Source: Pictodentalium vernedei
Taxonomy: Eukaryota > Mollusca > Scaphopoda > Dentaliida > Dentaliidae
Length of the DNA stretch: 64,000 nucleotides
Direction: 5' to 3'
Assembly: GCA_031216915.1 (NCBI GenBank)
Contig: CM062288.1
Location: forward strand, 178,276,596-178,340,595
The translations under genes were made by a program, and so were the position numbers. This document shows positions 36,449 through 47,825 of this stretch, piece by piece (positions within the stretch are counted from its first letter, which is position 1; each line of letters starts with the position of its first letter). Under the pieces are notes generated by a model. That model saw nothing but the letters and a program-made list of their open reading frames with translations, was not told where the DNA came from and ran no database searches.

Positions 36449-36460
36449 CATATCCATTAA

Positions 36461-39400
36461 GGGGTCGTCCAACCTAACTTTGGTCAATTTTTTTACATTT
36501 TTCCCAATGCCCCAGAAACAGATAAGAGAAGTAAGGAAAGGCAAATTATATATCAAAATAATGAGTAAAGTGCATAGAAAAGGTACATATAATTTTTTTC
36601 AGGAAAAAAAGTGAATTTTAGGATTTTGAAGAAGATTAATTTGCAAATGGCATAAGTAACAAACCGGTAAAACCACAAAATAATCGGTAATTCGAAAGCC
36701 TTGTCCTCAATATAATGATAACATACTACAGACTCGGAGAAAGCATTTTTTTGACACACACTCTGGTGGGTTTTGACGTTTGAATGTAATAACACCAACA
36801 CAAATTTTTGATGTTCCGGATGTGGCCATGTTTCAATGATGTTTTTCCGGTCATGTGATTACGATGTGGTTCTTGCAGAAATACTCAATTTGGGCAATCG
36901 TAAGAATGCAAGGACGTGATCAGGCTCTTTATTTGTTCGAGACAATGTATGAGTGGATTTGCAAACAGGTGACAGCAAATACTTGAGCTGTTAATGTCAT
37001 AACTGCAAAATATGGTTCGAAATTCCCTCTCATGTTTACAGGCCATCTGAACTTTTTTGTTGACAAAAAATCTGAATTATTGCGCACTAGAAAGACAACA
37101 TGAACCACTTGTAAAAAAAATAACCGAGTGTATAAAATCGGGACGATACACATAAAATAAGGCAATATTCATAACAAAGTAAGAAGAATGCTTCAGAAAT
37201 CACTTTTTCACGAAGTATATTCCAGGTGACCTGGAACTATATTGAGCGTGTTGATTTCCCCCAGATGTTGTGAAGTTATTTACTTCCTAGTAACCATGGA
37301 ATTTGAAAGTGGGTATGTTTGATGTCTGCAAAGGACCGATTGAAGATGGGTTGAAAATGATGCATTCATGCTTTTAAATAAGGTGCGCTTGGACGATGCT
37401 GAGAATTTAGTTTTTTCTTGCAACCAACCATAGCGATACAAGCATCGATCAGTGCCTTTTATGATCGTTTTACACTGACAAATGTGACAAATCTCCTTCA
37501 CCGGAAACCGTCTCCCAATTTGCATATCACAACAAACATAACCGCTGTTATGGAGTGTCAGCATGGCCGTATGGTCAAAACCGAAACGAATTATCAAATG
37601 CACAGTCAATATTAGCTGCAATTGGCTTTTAAACAAATGAAATACACAAAATATTCGCAATTTCTTCATTATTCATGCCAAGCTACTTTTTAACCAAACC
37701 ACATGCGTTCAGTTTCGTTTGTCGGCATCAAACTGATATTGTTTGTGGTAATTAAATAGTACAAGAAGGCGAAGGAAGCCAAATATTTTCCATCATCTAT
37801 TAATTAATTCAAATTGATAATTTCTTTTATTTTACTGAAATTATGAACTGATAAGGTGGGTGTGTTGCGATTATTATGCCCCAGACCTGGAAGTTGGAAA
37901 ATCAAAGGTGCATCTAGGGCCGTGCAGTGGTGACCCCTGTCCTCTTAATCTTAGTCTTACCCATTCATCATTACATGCACCAACATTCTCCCTTGTATCT
38001 CACCCATTGCTACTCCAATTTGAAGGATATTTGGTGTTGTGATCGAGCATCATGGGGAAACAATGCCTGTGTAGCTAGTGTAGCATGTGTTTCTTCCCAC
38101 ATTTTTTCAGAGTTGTGGTACTTTTTCACTCTTTTGAGTTAGAAAATTTTGTTTATTACTAGTTGATTTGTTACAATTTGTTGCAAAGTGCCTGCTAATA
38201 CCCTCCATTGTATTGCTACAGAATTTTCTTGTGAAGATTTTGTTCCTATTACTTATCAAGCAACAACCTAATGAATATTCTGTATAAAGCCACCAATCTG
38301 ATGTTTGACACTTTTATCGGAGCTGTTTTGAAGGCTTATGGAACTCAAAATGTTGATTATGGCAGGACTTTTCTATTCACCCATTAATCGATAAATTAAG
38401 TGTTATAGTTGGAAGTAAGAAGCATGAAAGGTCCAGAACTAAAAGTCTAAAAAGAATGTTTTGCAATGTAACATGATTTTTGCAGATACACTTATTTGGA
38501 GGGTTACATTGTCTGATCGTGTTTGGAACATGTGTGGCCAGGATCTTCAAAAAGAAAAAAAGAGTTAAACTTTGAGAAAAAAGACATATGCCTTGAGAGC
38601 CGGAGGTAGCGTCATACAAGGAAGAGAGCCCCCTCCCCCCCCCCCCCCCCCTCTGGGAAATTTTTTGTGTCAAATGGAGCTCACTTGTCATCTTTTGGGG
38701 ATTGCTTTGTGTACTGCATTCTTGAAAAAAATATTTGAGACCCTCTGGATGTGCCCTTCTGATCTCAATATGTCAATAAGCCTCCTTGGGGAAAGTACAT
38801 GCAATAATGGTTATGTAAGGTTGATTTGATGTGTTTTGAATAACAATGTACTTTTAAGTACATTAGATGGTTTATTGCAGTGACAGGTTACAGTTACCCT
38901 TATTTCTTCTCCAACAGATATCATGAGTGTATTGGTGTCCAAGAGCTAAACAAAGCTAATATACTTATTGATAAACCAGACAAATTTAATCACTATCAAA
39001 TTGATGCATGGGATAAAAGGGGTTACAGAACTACAATGTATGACTTTGCAGTGCATTCTACATAGGAGAATATCATATTTTCTTTCCAAACCATTACAGT
39101 AACACATACATCTTGATATTGGGAGACACTCTTTTGTCCTTCCATACTTCTTCTGCTGGACTCCTTCAAGTTGACCTTTGTTGAACTCCCCAAATCAAAA
39201 CATAAACAAAAGAAAATGTCTGCCTTCAATCAGTGAGCACTCCACTTATAACATTTGGTCTCAATCTCTATTACTTTCATGAATTAGGAAAAGATTTCTT
39301 CGAGTATGTACTTAAATGTTTATAGAATACAGCTGTTATTTTATTTTGAGGTATTTTATTGTAAAAATTTTGTTCTCTTACTTATGCCACAGCAGACTTT

Positions 39401-39576
39401 CAGGTGGTGCTATTTACACATGGCAGCAGTTCCATGGCAAATTTCAGTTTCCACATGTTCTATGTTTCATTCCAAGCATTTTGGTATATAATTTATTGGG
39501 GTCATTCATTTTGGGACTTTTTTAGACTTGAAAGAAAATTACATGAAATTTGACCAAAGTTAGGTTGGACGCCCCC
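36461..39576. mobile_element. 3.1-kb TIR element with TTAA target site
   Basis: The left end GGGGTCGTCCAACCTAACTT and the reverse complement of the right end (GGGGGCGTCCAACCTAACTT, continuing TTGGTCAA) match with one difference in 27. It is flanked by TTAA (36457-36460) and TTGA (39577-39580). The empty site CATTAAACAATTCGAC survives in the duplicated unit at about 36192-36207, so the insertion point is verified within the window. TTAA duplication and this size fit piggyBac-like elements (also Kolobok), but no transposase is recognisable. It holds one exon-like frame (38918-39065). Confidence 0.8.
38918..39065 (+). CDS. Exon-like ORF inside the TTAA element, unidentified
   Basis: A strong acceptor (TATTTCTTCTCCAACAG, ending 38917) precedes a frame of 48 codons ending in TAG (39063-39065). 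The product begins ..YHECIGVQELNKANILIDKP.. and looks like ordinary globular coding sequence. I do not recognise it. It could be the last exon of a degraded transposase or a captured host exon. Upstream exons were not found. Confidence 0.35.
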
Positions 39577-40199
39577 TTGAACAATTCGACAATTAAGTTA
39601 CATAACTTACCTTGACAGTTCGTCAGGTGGATGCAATTTCAGTTTCTGTACATCTGAACCATGAAAATGGCATAATTCGATTTCAATATAAATCATTTGT
39701 CTTCTTATTATTTGCCACCTGTTAGTGTGTTAGTAGAATTTGGGGTTATAATGGCACCTTAACGCCAGGATTTTGAAATTCTGATCAGCCCGATACATAT
39801 GCCATATCACGACTGGGGTCCAGACTCCAGACGTGTCAAACGAATAGACATTTTTTTCCTGGTGTAGCGTATGATGGTTATTTCTGAGTAACATGCGGAG
39901 GATTATTCCCACGAGGCATTAATGAATGGGAATAACCTTCTCGTATTGCACGAAAAATAAACATCCTAGGCTACTACAGGAATGTGAATTATGGTGTTTA
40001 TTATATTCTTCGACCTTTTTCTATGATCAGTTCGAACATGTACAATCGAGCATATAAAAAGGAAGTTATCCAAGGAGAAAAATACATCTTATTTCTTAAT
40101 GACGAAATTCGATTCGCGTTTCGATTCGAAATTCGATTCGATTTTGCAAATTCGATTCGACGAAAATTTGTGATTCGCAGGGCCCTACACTCATGATGC

Positions 40200-40226
40200 T
40201 AATCCGTGTCTTCCTTCTCATTGTAG
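40200..40226 (+). promoter_or_regulatory. Probable 3' splice acceptor for Retro1 env mRNA
   Basis: GTGTCTTCCTTCTCATTGTAG ends at 40226, a strong pyrimidine tract plus AG, 6 bp before the env ATG at 40233. Env of errantivirus-like elements is made from a spliced subgenomic RNA, so the position fits. The donor is not identified. Confidence 0.55.
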
Positions 40227-40232
40227 GAGCAA

Positions 40233-42394
40233 GATGTTGTTAATTTGGTTCATGGGAAGTTTATTGACACTGACATTAACAGTTAGCGGAAATTCCATAA
40301 TCCGAAATAATGTCATCTTTACAAAGGAAAAGGAAATTTATATGGTCAACAGTGAATGGACAACCATGTTCGTGGCAACGTTTATCCACTACATGTAGAG
40401 GGTGGACATTAATATACGCTTTGTGAACCAATTTTACCAGGAACTCGATGCAAATTTCAGGAAAATTTATGAAGAACATAATCAAAACATGACTGGAAAT
40501 AGTACTTTTAATCTTGCATTACATTCAATATTAGTGGATATGTACCAAGAGGTCAGGTTTATAAATAATCATTTTAAATGAGTAAAGGAGGACCTAGACA
40601 ACTATCACAAGTTAAAAGGGCATACACCCTCATCTCGAAATAAGTGAGGTTTAGCAAATTTCAAAGGTGAAGGAATAAGTTTCCTATTTGGCACAGCCAC
40701 TGAATCTGATTTAAAAGGGATGAAAGATAATTTAAGATGTTTGTCTGTAAATCAGGCAATGATACAACATGTACAGAAACTAAGTCTAAGCTTAATCAGA
40801 TTAACATATCATGCCATACAAGAGAATAGAGAATTTACTGTAAATTTATCGCGTGTAGTATCGCTTTTGTGTGAACAAGTGGAATTTGTATTACAGGGAC
40901 TTGAAAATCGATTAACTCTTTTAGAGCATTTCGTTCAGTCCTTTCATCAACTAGAAACAGTGTTAAATCAAATTTAATTAATGTTAATAACAACAGAAAA
41001 TTATATGGATGATCTGCATGAGCAAATGGATGTGCTTGCAAATGAAAAACTATCACCAGGGTCGTCAATCCTACCTTATTGACTTTGGTATTAACGAGCA
41101 TTCAGGATAGACTTGACGAACATACCCAACTTCCGTTGAAACTTCAAAAGGAGCTATGGCAATACTGTAATTTGTTAACAATGGCGACAGTCTTTGTTGA
41201 TGATAAACTAGTAATTCTAGTGAAAGTTTTGTTGACTGACACAAATTTTCAATTTGAAATTTTCAAAGTACAAGCCTTGCCCATTCCATTCATGAATGTG
41301 AGACATCTCATACTGCAAATAAAATGGTAGCTATTTGTCGACTTGAAGCCGATACATTACTTGTGGACAAACAAAGGACCCGTTACATACCAGAATTAGG
41401 TCACGAGGAGTGTATAGATGTATAAATTATTCAGCCCATTAAGAGGATCGGTAAGAACGATACATACAACTTCTAGTTGCCTGTTGGCATTGTTTCTAAA
41501 TATGAAATCTGAGATAAAGAAATTATGTACTACCGATGTCAAGTTAAATATGGATTTGCCTTTTGTGACACGTATTGAGGAGGGTCTTTGGTATATCACT
41601 ACTGATGTACCACTGCGATTCTCAATTACATGTCTAAGACGTAAGAATCCAAAACCACGTCGAATCATGCTGCCAATTGGTATCTTAGAATTGAATCCTT
41701 TATGTATCGCCACGAGCAGACAACTATTACTGAATAGTTATTTTCATCGCCGAGATAACATTACGTATCATTTAGTATCGAAGACAGTCTAGCTCAATTT
41801 CTCATTGACTCAATGACAAGTTTGGCAACCTGTATTCAAGAAAGTGAACATAACAAACTTTGCGATCCCGAAATCTATCAAACACCAATAAGAATTGAAA
41901 ATGGATGACCTTCTAAACCAATTTGATAAACTACAGTTAACCCTGATAGAACCGTTTGAAGTACCAAAGTGGGCATATATTGTGGGATGTATGTTTCTTA
42001 TCTTGGGAATATACTTATTGATAAGATGTATTAGGGCACACGGCCATATTAAGTTGCATAACATAATAAACAGAAGCAAAATCCAAATTTTTCTGCTGAT
42101 GTATGTGGAATGTCTAATGTTTCATTTAATGACGAAGATGATCCTTTATATACGACTATGAGACAACGGACATCCATTACATGATGGACGACACCACCTT
42201 CAGATGAAATGGTGACAATTATGAAACAATTAGTGAAAGATAGAGAGGCAAAGACAAAAGTGAGAGAGGACCAACCTCAAACACCCTCGTCTCCTCAGTT
42301 ATATCCAACAGTGAACTATGACATAACTACTGGAGAAGCACGTGCGAACTTAAGAACTCAAGACAATACTCCGACAACTATTAATTTAACTTAA
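40233..42394 (+). pseudogene. env: Retro1 env-like glycoprotein (F-protein type), heavily interrupted
   Basis: Starts with a hydrophobic signal-like N-terminus. At roughly one quarter of the length is a glycine/phenylalanine-rich segment with an LFGTA motif followed by long amphipathic helices, the pattern of the fusion-peptide/heptad-repeat region in baculovirus F proteins and errantivirus Env. Near the end is a single hydrophobic anchor (about 41960-42030), then a polar cytoplasmic tail. Total span of about 640-720 codons fits that family. At least four in-frame stops and several frame changes, including one at the expected cleavage region, break it, so this copy cannot be expressed as one protein. 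Class assignment is by motif and layout only. Confidence 0.65.
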
Positions 42395-42442
42395 ATAACA
42401 ATTTAACGTTGAACAATATTATCTGTGTTTCAGTGATTACAA

Positions 42443-43063
42443 TGAGTGATTCAAGTAGTAGTTAAACCGTAGATACTGACGAAAGTGAAGCAATCGGTAC
42501 AGAGCATCATCATAGGGGTCAAACAGATGAGGAGGCAGAAAGCCAACTGAGTGATCGGGAAGAAATTTTTAGCAATCCTTTTGTAGACACTATGTACTGA
42601 TTACCTGGGGAATGTGCTGCTTATGAATATATGCACAATGGTGAACCTCCACCTGCCATTTGCTCGAACTGGCTGAAGACCCACGGTTATAAATAGTGTT
42701 GTTCAACCAAATTCTTATGAACTAAGATATTTTCAAACTCATCGTGCTTTCACATTCGATGATACATTCGGATGTGTTTACTATGATTTTCAAAATGTTG
42801 CAGTCACAATTGTGATTGAAAGAGATATAGTATATTGGTCTGATTCTGCTTGTCCATACCACATTCTGTTTAAAAGCCGATCTCGAGTTTTGCTTATTAT
42901 AAATTGTCCGGATTTAGTACATGCAGGAAGAGACTTTTTGAGACATTATCATAGTCACAGAATAATGGTGAACCATTTGGTTCATGATATGTGGTCTGTA
43001 AGACGACACATAGAACGATTTAACCCATGGAGAAGGTTTCTTAATTGGAGAACTCGACGATGA
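42443..43063 (+). pseudogene. Retro1 accessory ORF A (unknown), frameshifted
   Basis: An acidic, serine-rich N-terminal part from ATG 42443 (with stops at 42464 and 42598) runs to about 42690. The following 42702-43063 frame encodes an aromatic, basic C-terminal part (..YFQTHRAFTFDDTFGCVYYD.. to ..RRFLNWRTRR) ending in TGA. Probably one ORF of about 205 codons. No family recognised. It lies just after env, where complex retroviruses keep accessory genes. Confidence 0.45.
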
Positions 43064-43106
43064 GCTCAATTTAGGTCCAACAGACTCCCTAGACATAATC
43101 AGTATT

Positions 43107-43196
43107 ATGTTTTGTAAAAAGTTAACCATCCTGATTTTGATGGTGGTATTTTTAATTTTAGGATGGGACCTAATACCATTTACTAATCCTACATAG
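43107..43196 (+). CDS. 29-codon single-transmembrane peptide ORF (Retro1)
   Basis: ATG 43107 to TAG 43194-43196: two lysines, then about 17 hydrophobic residues (..LTILILMVVFLILGW..), then a short polar end. Intact. The stop codon lies inside the 8-bp target duplication of the next transposon, so the insertion did not truncate it. Such small membrane peptides are common accessory products, but function here is unknown and chance is possible. Confidence 0.35.
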   Translation: MFCKKLTILILMVVFLILGWDLIPFTNPT

Positions 43197-43897
43197 TGCG
43201 GTATCAGGACAACTCGTACCCACGGCAACTCGTACCAGTCAAGTCGTACCCAAAATTGGACGACTCGTACCCAATTTCGGCTGGATAACTCGTACCCACA
43301 GTTGGACAACTCGTACCCAAGGTTGGACAACTCGTACCCACAGTTGGTCAACATATACCTGGTCTTTAATTGTGTGGACTTGAGAAAATTTGTGTCTGCT
43401 TTCAATGGGTGTGCATGAAGGCAAAAACTTTCCATTTTTAGCATTTATCTCAGAAGAACAGTCTGAACAGCTCTAGACTTCGCCGAAAGTCAATTTCGCC
43501 GGTATGAACATTTCATCAAGAGAGCAATTCGAAGGAAACAGGAAATATTTAAATTATATATTAATACAGTGGTGTAGATACGGGAGACGACCCCCCCCCC
43601 CCTCCCACTCCCTCAAATCGGGTAATCTTTGGCTCTTCGTTAAACTTCTGAGGGCTTTTCTACGTAATATTTTGTTGTACTGGTAGTCATACCCAGCAGT
43701 TCACGTGTTGCAGGGTTAATGCAAAATCGGATGCGATCGAGGCTCATTCCCCCACCCTAACCCACCCCTTCATTAGTTGAAGGATTAACGCGATGTCGGA
43801 CGCGATCGTGGCCATCAGAAGTCCTTTCCTGTTCAAATTACATCTATATAGACCTGCGCCAATTTTTTTCGATCGATCGAGGCACGAGAGTCAGGTG

Positions 43898-43899
<2 letters not shown>

Positions 43900-43945
<46 letters not shown>
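43900..43945. repeat. (GA)n microsatellite
   Basis: About 23 GA units inside TIR-element copy 1. A longer tract occupies the same place in copy 2 (60418-60480), so it was part of the ancestral element. Confidence 0.95.
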
Positions 43946-43947
<2 letters not shown>

Positions 43948-44787
43948 CACTTTTATTCACATTTATAGTCTAATTGCAAACCTTACAAAAATGCTAATAA
44001 TCATTTAATTTTCATGATTGTCATGGAAAATAATTGTTAGAAAAACACACCTACCAACTGGACGATTAACTTAATTGGCGATAATAATATGCACAGATAA
44101 TTGGAAGAAAATTAAACACCAATCGACTATAAGGTAATAGACGATAGAAAATAATTCTTCGTGATCTCACACCTGTCACTGCCGGGTAAGTCTAAATTAA
44201 ATGACTGTCGAGTTTTCAGGTGTGTCGGTGTTGACCATAAAATTTCCGACAGAAATCAGTTGATGCGAGCTGGTGGACTCATAGAGAGAGATGTATCAGA
44301 GCTTTTTAATTAGATTTTTTTAAAAATGAACATCATTTGTGGTCTTCTTGATTCAGTCTATCACTGGTCATTGTTTGCCGTTTTTCTTCCCAGTGGGTAA
44401 ATGTGCTGCCCTTCAAGTACAAAATCCGGCTGGACTCTCAATTTAAAATGAAATCCTTTCTCGCCTGACCGGAGTGGCGCCTCACCAGTGATGTAACTTT
44501 GCCACACGAAAAATAATCTAAAGGTGGAGAGTGGCATTACTAATTAGGAAAGGCAAGAGTTAATGCGACGAAGGCTATGGTTTTCACCCTGATAATTTGC
44601 AGAGCCCAGGCCTAGATGCGAGGCCTTTTAGTTTTTTCCAGTACTCTATTTCCCAAAACTGAAGCACAGAAAGCGGGTGTCGGGGTTGGAGGGGGGGGTG
44701 TCATTCACGCCAGTTCTCGTACGAATACGATTGCAGACTTTCAGGAACCACTGGTGCCTGTTATTAACAAAGTACGGTCAATGAATA

Positions 44788-46923
44788 TGTGACGAATCCA
44801 CTATCCCCAACCCAACACAAGTCTAGATTCAATTTCTCCCTCCCAAAAACAGTTCGATCAGCCGAGGCGGTGCGGTTTCTAAAACCACATCACCCCAGAT
44901 GGTCGAACTATTTTATAAGAGATATTTAACATTTGCGTTTCCGACCGGGCTTTAAAATAAGGAAAAGGGATCGCAGTTATAATGGGTAGGTCGGAGCCCC
45001 ACATAAAGTTCTCGGGTAGATGACCCACCTTTAGACTGAAATTAAAAACTACAAACCATCAAGATGTAGCAAGGTAACAATAATTCAACACTAAGAAATG
45101 TTATGGTATAATTTATTGAATGAAATTAAACATTATTACATATCCAAAAAGCGTTTGTTTCACTATCTTAAATTGGGCTGAAATTCGGAGGCTAGAGAAA
45201 AAAAAATATCAAGAATCCGATAAACAAGGCCCTTTTTATTATGTCCAGGCCACCCAGATTTTCTAATATAATATTAGGAGACTACTATTCTCCCATAGAG
45301 GACGTACCAATGACCAAAGGGAACTGTCATAAGAAGCTTCCACCCTCGAAGAACCAGAGTTCGTCGAGTGTGAAGTCTTCCAAATATAAATGAGGAATCA
45401 CCTACATTCCTCCATAGATGTCATCTCCCAATAGTAATGGTCAGGACTACACAGGTAAGAAGCTTTCACCCTCGAAGAGCCAAAGTTCGTCGAGTGTGAA
45501 GTCTTCCACATATAAATAAGGAGTCACCTCTGCTCCTCCATAGGTGTCATACCAAATATCAATAATCAGGCCTCAATCAAGTAAGAAGCTTTCACCCTCG
45601 AAGAACCAAAGTTCGTCGAGTGTGAAGTCTTCCAATATAAATGAGGAGTTACCGCTGCTCCTCCATAGGTGTCATACCAAATATCAATAATCAGGCCTCA
45701 ATCAAGTAAGAAGCTTTCACCCTCGAAGAACCAGAGTTCGTCGAGTGTGAAGTCTTCCAATATAAATGAGGAGTTACCGCTGCTCCTCCATAGGTGTCAT
45801 ACCAAATATCAATAATCAGGCCTCAATCAAGTAAGAAGCTTTCACCCTCGAAGAACCAGAGTTCGTCGAGTGTGAAGTCTTCCAATATAAATGAGGAGTT
45901 ACCGCTGCTCCTCCATAGGTGTCATACCAAATATTAATAATCAGGCCTCAATCAAGTAAGAAGCTTTCACCCTCGAAGAACCAGAGTTCGTCGAGTGTGA
46001 AGTCTTCCAAATATAAATGAGGAGTCACCGCTGCTCCTCCATAGGTGTCATACCAAATATCAATAATCAGGCCTCAATCAAGTAAGAAGCTTTCACCCTC
46101 GAAGAACCAGAGTTCGTCGAGTGTGAAGTCTTCCAATATAAATGAGGAGTTACCGCTGCTCCTCCATAGATGTCATACCAAATATCAATAATCAGGCCTC
46201 AATCAAGTAAGAAGCTTTCACCCTCGAAGAACCAAAGTTCGTCGAGTGTGAAGTCTTCCACATATAACTAAGGAGTCACCTCCGCGCTGCCATCTCTGAC
46301 ACCCCGCACACTCGGTGACTACCCAACAAGAAGAACTCACACTCGACAAAAGTTTGTCGAAGGCGAAATTCTTCAAAAAAAATATTCCCGGAGTTCCAGA
46401 GAAAAAAAACTACTCTAAAACTTACTTAACTCTGATTCCATTGATCCGACAAACGGAGAAAAAAGAATACCAAATAAATTCCTAAATAACTATCCCAGTC
46501 TCACCAATGGCACAGAGAATTCGGTGTTTAGTTTCTCATTCCGGAACTCCAAGGAATTACTATTTAAACTCATGACCAGCCGGCTCTTCCCAAACCTTCC
46601 AGAGAAAAGCTAAACAACCTACCCCAGTGAAATCCTATCTCGAACTGACTTTTTCGACGGTCCAGATCACCCACTTCAATTCATACACAACACGAAAAAA
46701 TCATGCAACCTCTGAAATCTTGTATCGATTCAGGAAATCGCTGGTGTGTGCATTTCCCTCAGTGAAACTTGACAACAATTCAATCAACCGTTACTAGATC
46801 TCGTGCTACCTGACACTCTAATCACTGGTGGAGACAACCACCACAGAGAGAGCAAATAAGTAATATGGAATTAACCCCTGTTGGACGACAAACCCCCGAC
46901 TCCATTTATCAAAAAACAGCACA
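44788..46923 (-). repeat. Gypsy2 3' LTR (2136 bp)
   Basis: On the plus strand it starts TGTGACGAATCC and ends AAACAGCACA. It appears identical to 56213-58348. It contains an eight-unit tandem array (45333-46275). Confidence 0.95.
45333..46275 (-). repeat. Eight ~125-bp tandem units inside the LTR, each with two hairpins
   Basis: Each unit contains TTCACCCTCGAAGAAC + 4 bases + GTTCGTCGAGTGTGAA (a near-perfect 16-bp-arm hairpin with 2 mismatches) and GAGGAG..CTCCTC (a second small hairpin). Units start near 45340, 45468, 45594, 45720, 45845, 45968, 46093 and 46215. The same array is in the other LTR (about 56758-57700). Confidence 0.9.
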
Positions 46924-46938
46924 CTACCCCCACCCCAA
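46924..46938 (-). other. Gypsy2 polypurine tract
   Basis: On the minus strand TTGGGGTGGGGGTAG directly precedes the 3' LTR (TGTGCTG..). It is the expected plus-strand primer position and fixes the element's orientation. Confidence 0.8.
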
Positions 46939-47825
46939 GGTAAACGTCCTCGTTTTTGGATGGCTCAGATAGTGTTTTTGATTTCTTATTAATAAAGATA
47001 AAAATAAAAAAAAAATGATTAATGATTTATAATGACTATATTTACACAAAAAAAAAATGGGTCCGAAAAAAAAAATTGAGTACGATCTGTTCATACCTAC
47101 TATCTAGATTAAATCTTTAGGCATGGGAAGTGCTACATCTGACGGAATAATCCGCCATCACATTTTATGTTTTATACAGCGGTAGGCAGGCCTGGGATAC
47201 AGAAATCCAACCACCGACCAATTTCAATAAAAATTGAAACCGCTTACCGCCACGATCACTGACATGCGATAAGAGATGTTACCGCCTGGATTAGTTAAAT
47301 CCCTGATCCGAAGAAAGCCACCACTATAACTTATATATTTATAAAACAATTAAACGGACCATACTTCATTGGAACCCTACCCATAATTTACTACATATGA
47401 ATTTTATCATCGTCCAGATGATGCTGCTCGCAGCGCCAAAAACTATCTTGGAAACCCTGCACACTACTGTATCCTTTTCATCACGACAACCCAGACAACA
47501 GCCACAAGATCCATTTATTGTTGGCGCACTTGAATCATTCTAGATTAGAAAACAATTATCCAATATTTTTATGAATCCCGGAACTCTATTTCTCAATCGC
47601 CAACTCCATATTTCCAATTCAAAACAGTTGCAATTAATGCTTCGCTTGGGCAGCATAGTGAGCCCAACAAGGAATCACCATACCATGCCCAATCGAACCA
47701 TCAACAGAGCCAACAATTGCCATCAAGGTCAATGTGAAATATCTCCAACTTTCACATTAATCACTTCTTTCCCACTTAATAAACCATCAACACATTCCCA
47801 ATCACCCTGACTAGGGGGTTTTAAA
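46939..47825 (-). other. Gypsy2 3' untranslated region
   Basis: About 0.9 kb between the hydrolase ORF stop and the polypurine tract. It contains a small inverted repeat (GCGGTAGGC.. near 47179 and GCTTACCGCC near 47242). No coding frame is supported. Confidence 0.5.

Larger units (their letters stand above)
34260..40187 (+). mobile_element. hAT transposon, left end missing, with nested TTAA element
   Basis: The right end TTCGCAGGGCCCTA (to 40187) matches the MITE at 32686-33838, with the same ATTCGATTCGA-rich subterminal region (40106-40172). A degraded transposase occupies 34.33-35.97 kb. No left TIR or 8-bp duplication of CACTCATG was found, so the left end was probably deleted together with adjoining Retro1 sequence. 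It contains two copies of a long palindrome and a 3.1-kb TTAA-flanked insertion. Confidence 0.75.

Noticed and set aside
34260-40187. Left end of the hAT at the MITE end 32686
   Set aside because: The MITE 32686-33838 has its own perfect TIR pair and 8-bp duplication, so its left end cannot also belong to the larger hAT.
45333-46275. CRISPR-like array or tRNA cluster
   Set aside because: The ~125-bp units are contiguous, without unique spacers, lie in an LTR of a eukaryotic retrotransposon, and contain no tRNA fold.
45333-46275. Hammerhead ribozyme in the LTR repeats
   Set aside because: The LTR units form hairpins, but the conserved CTGATGA and GAAA core is absent on both strands in the units I read.
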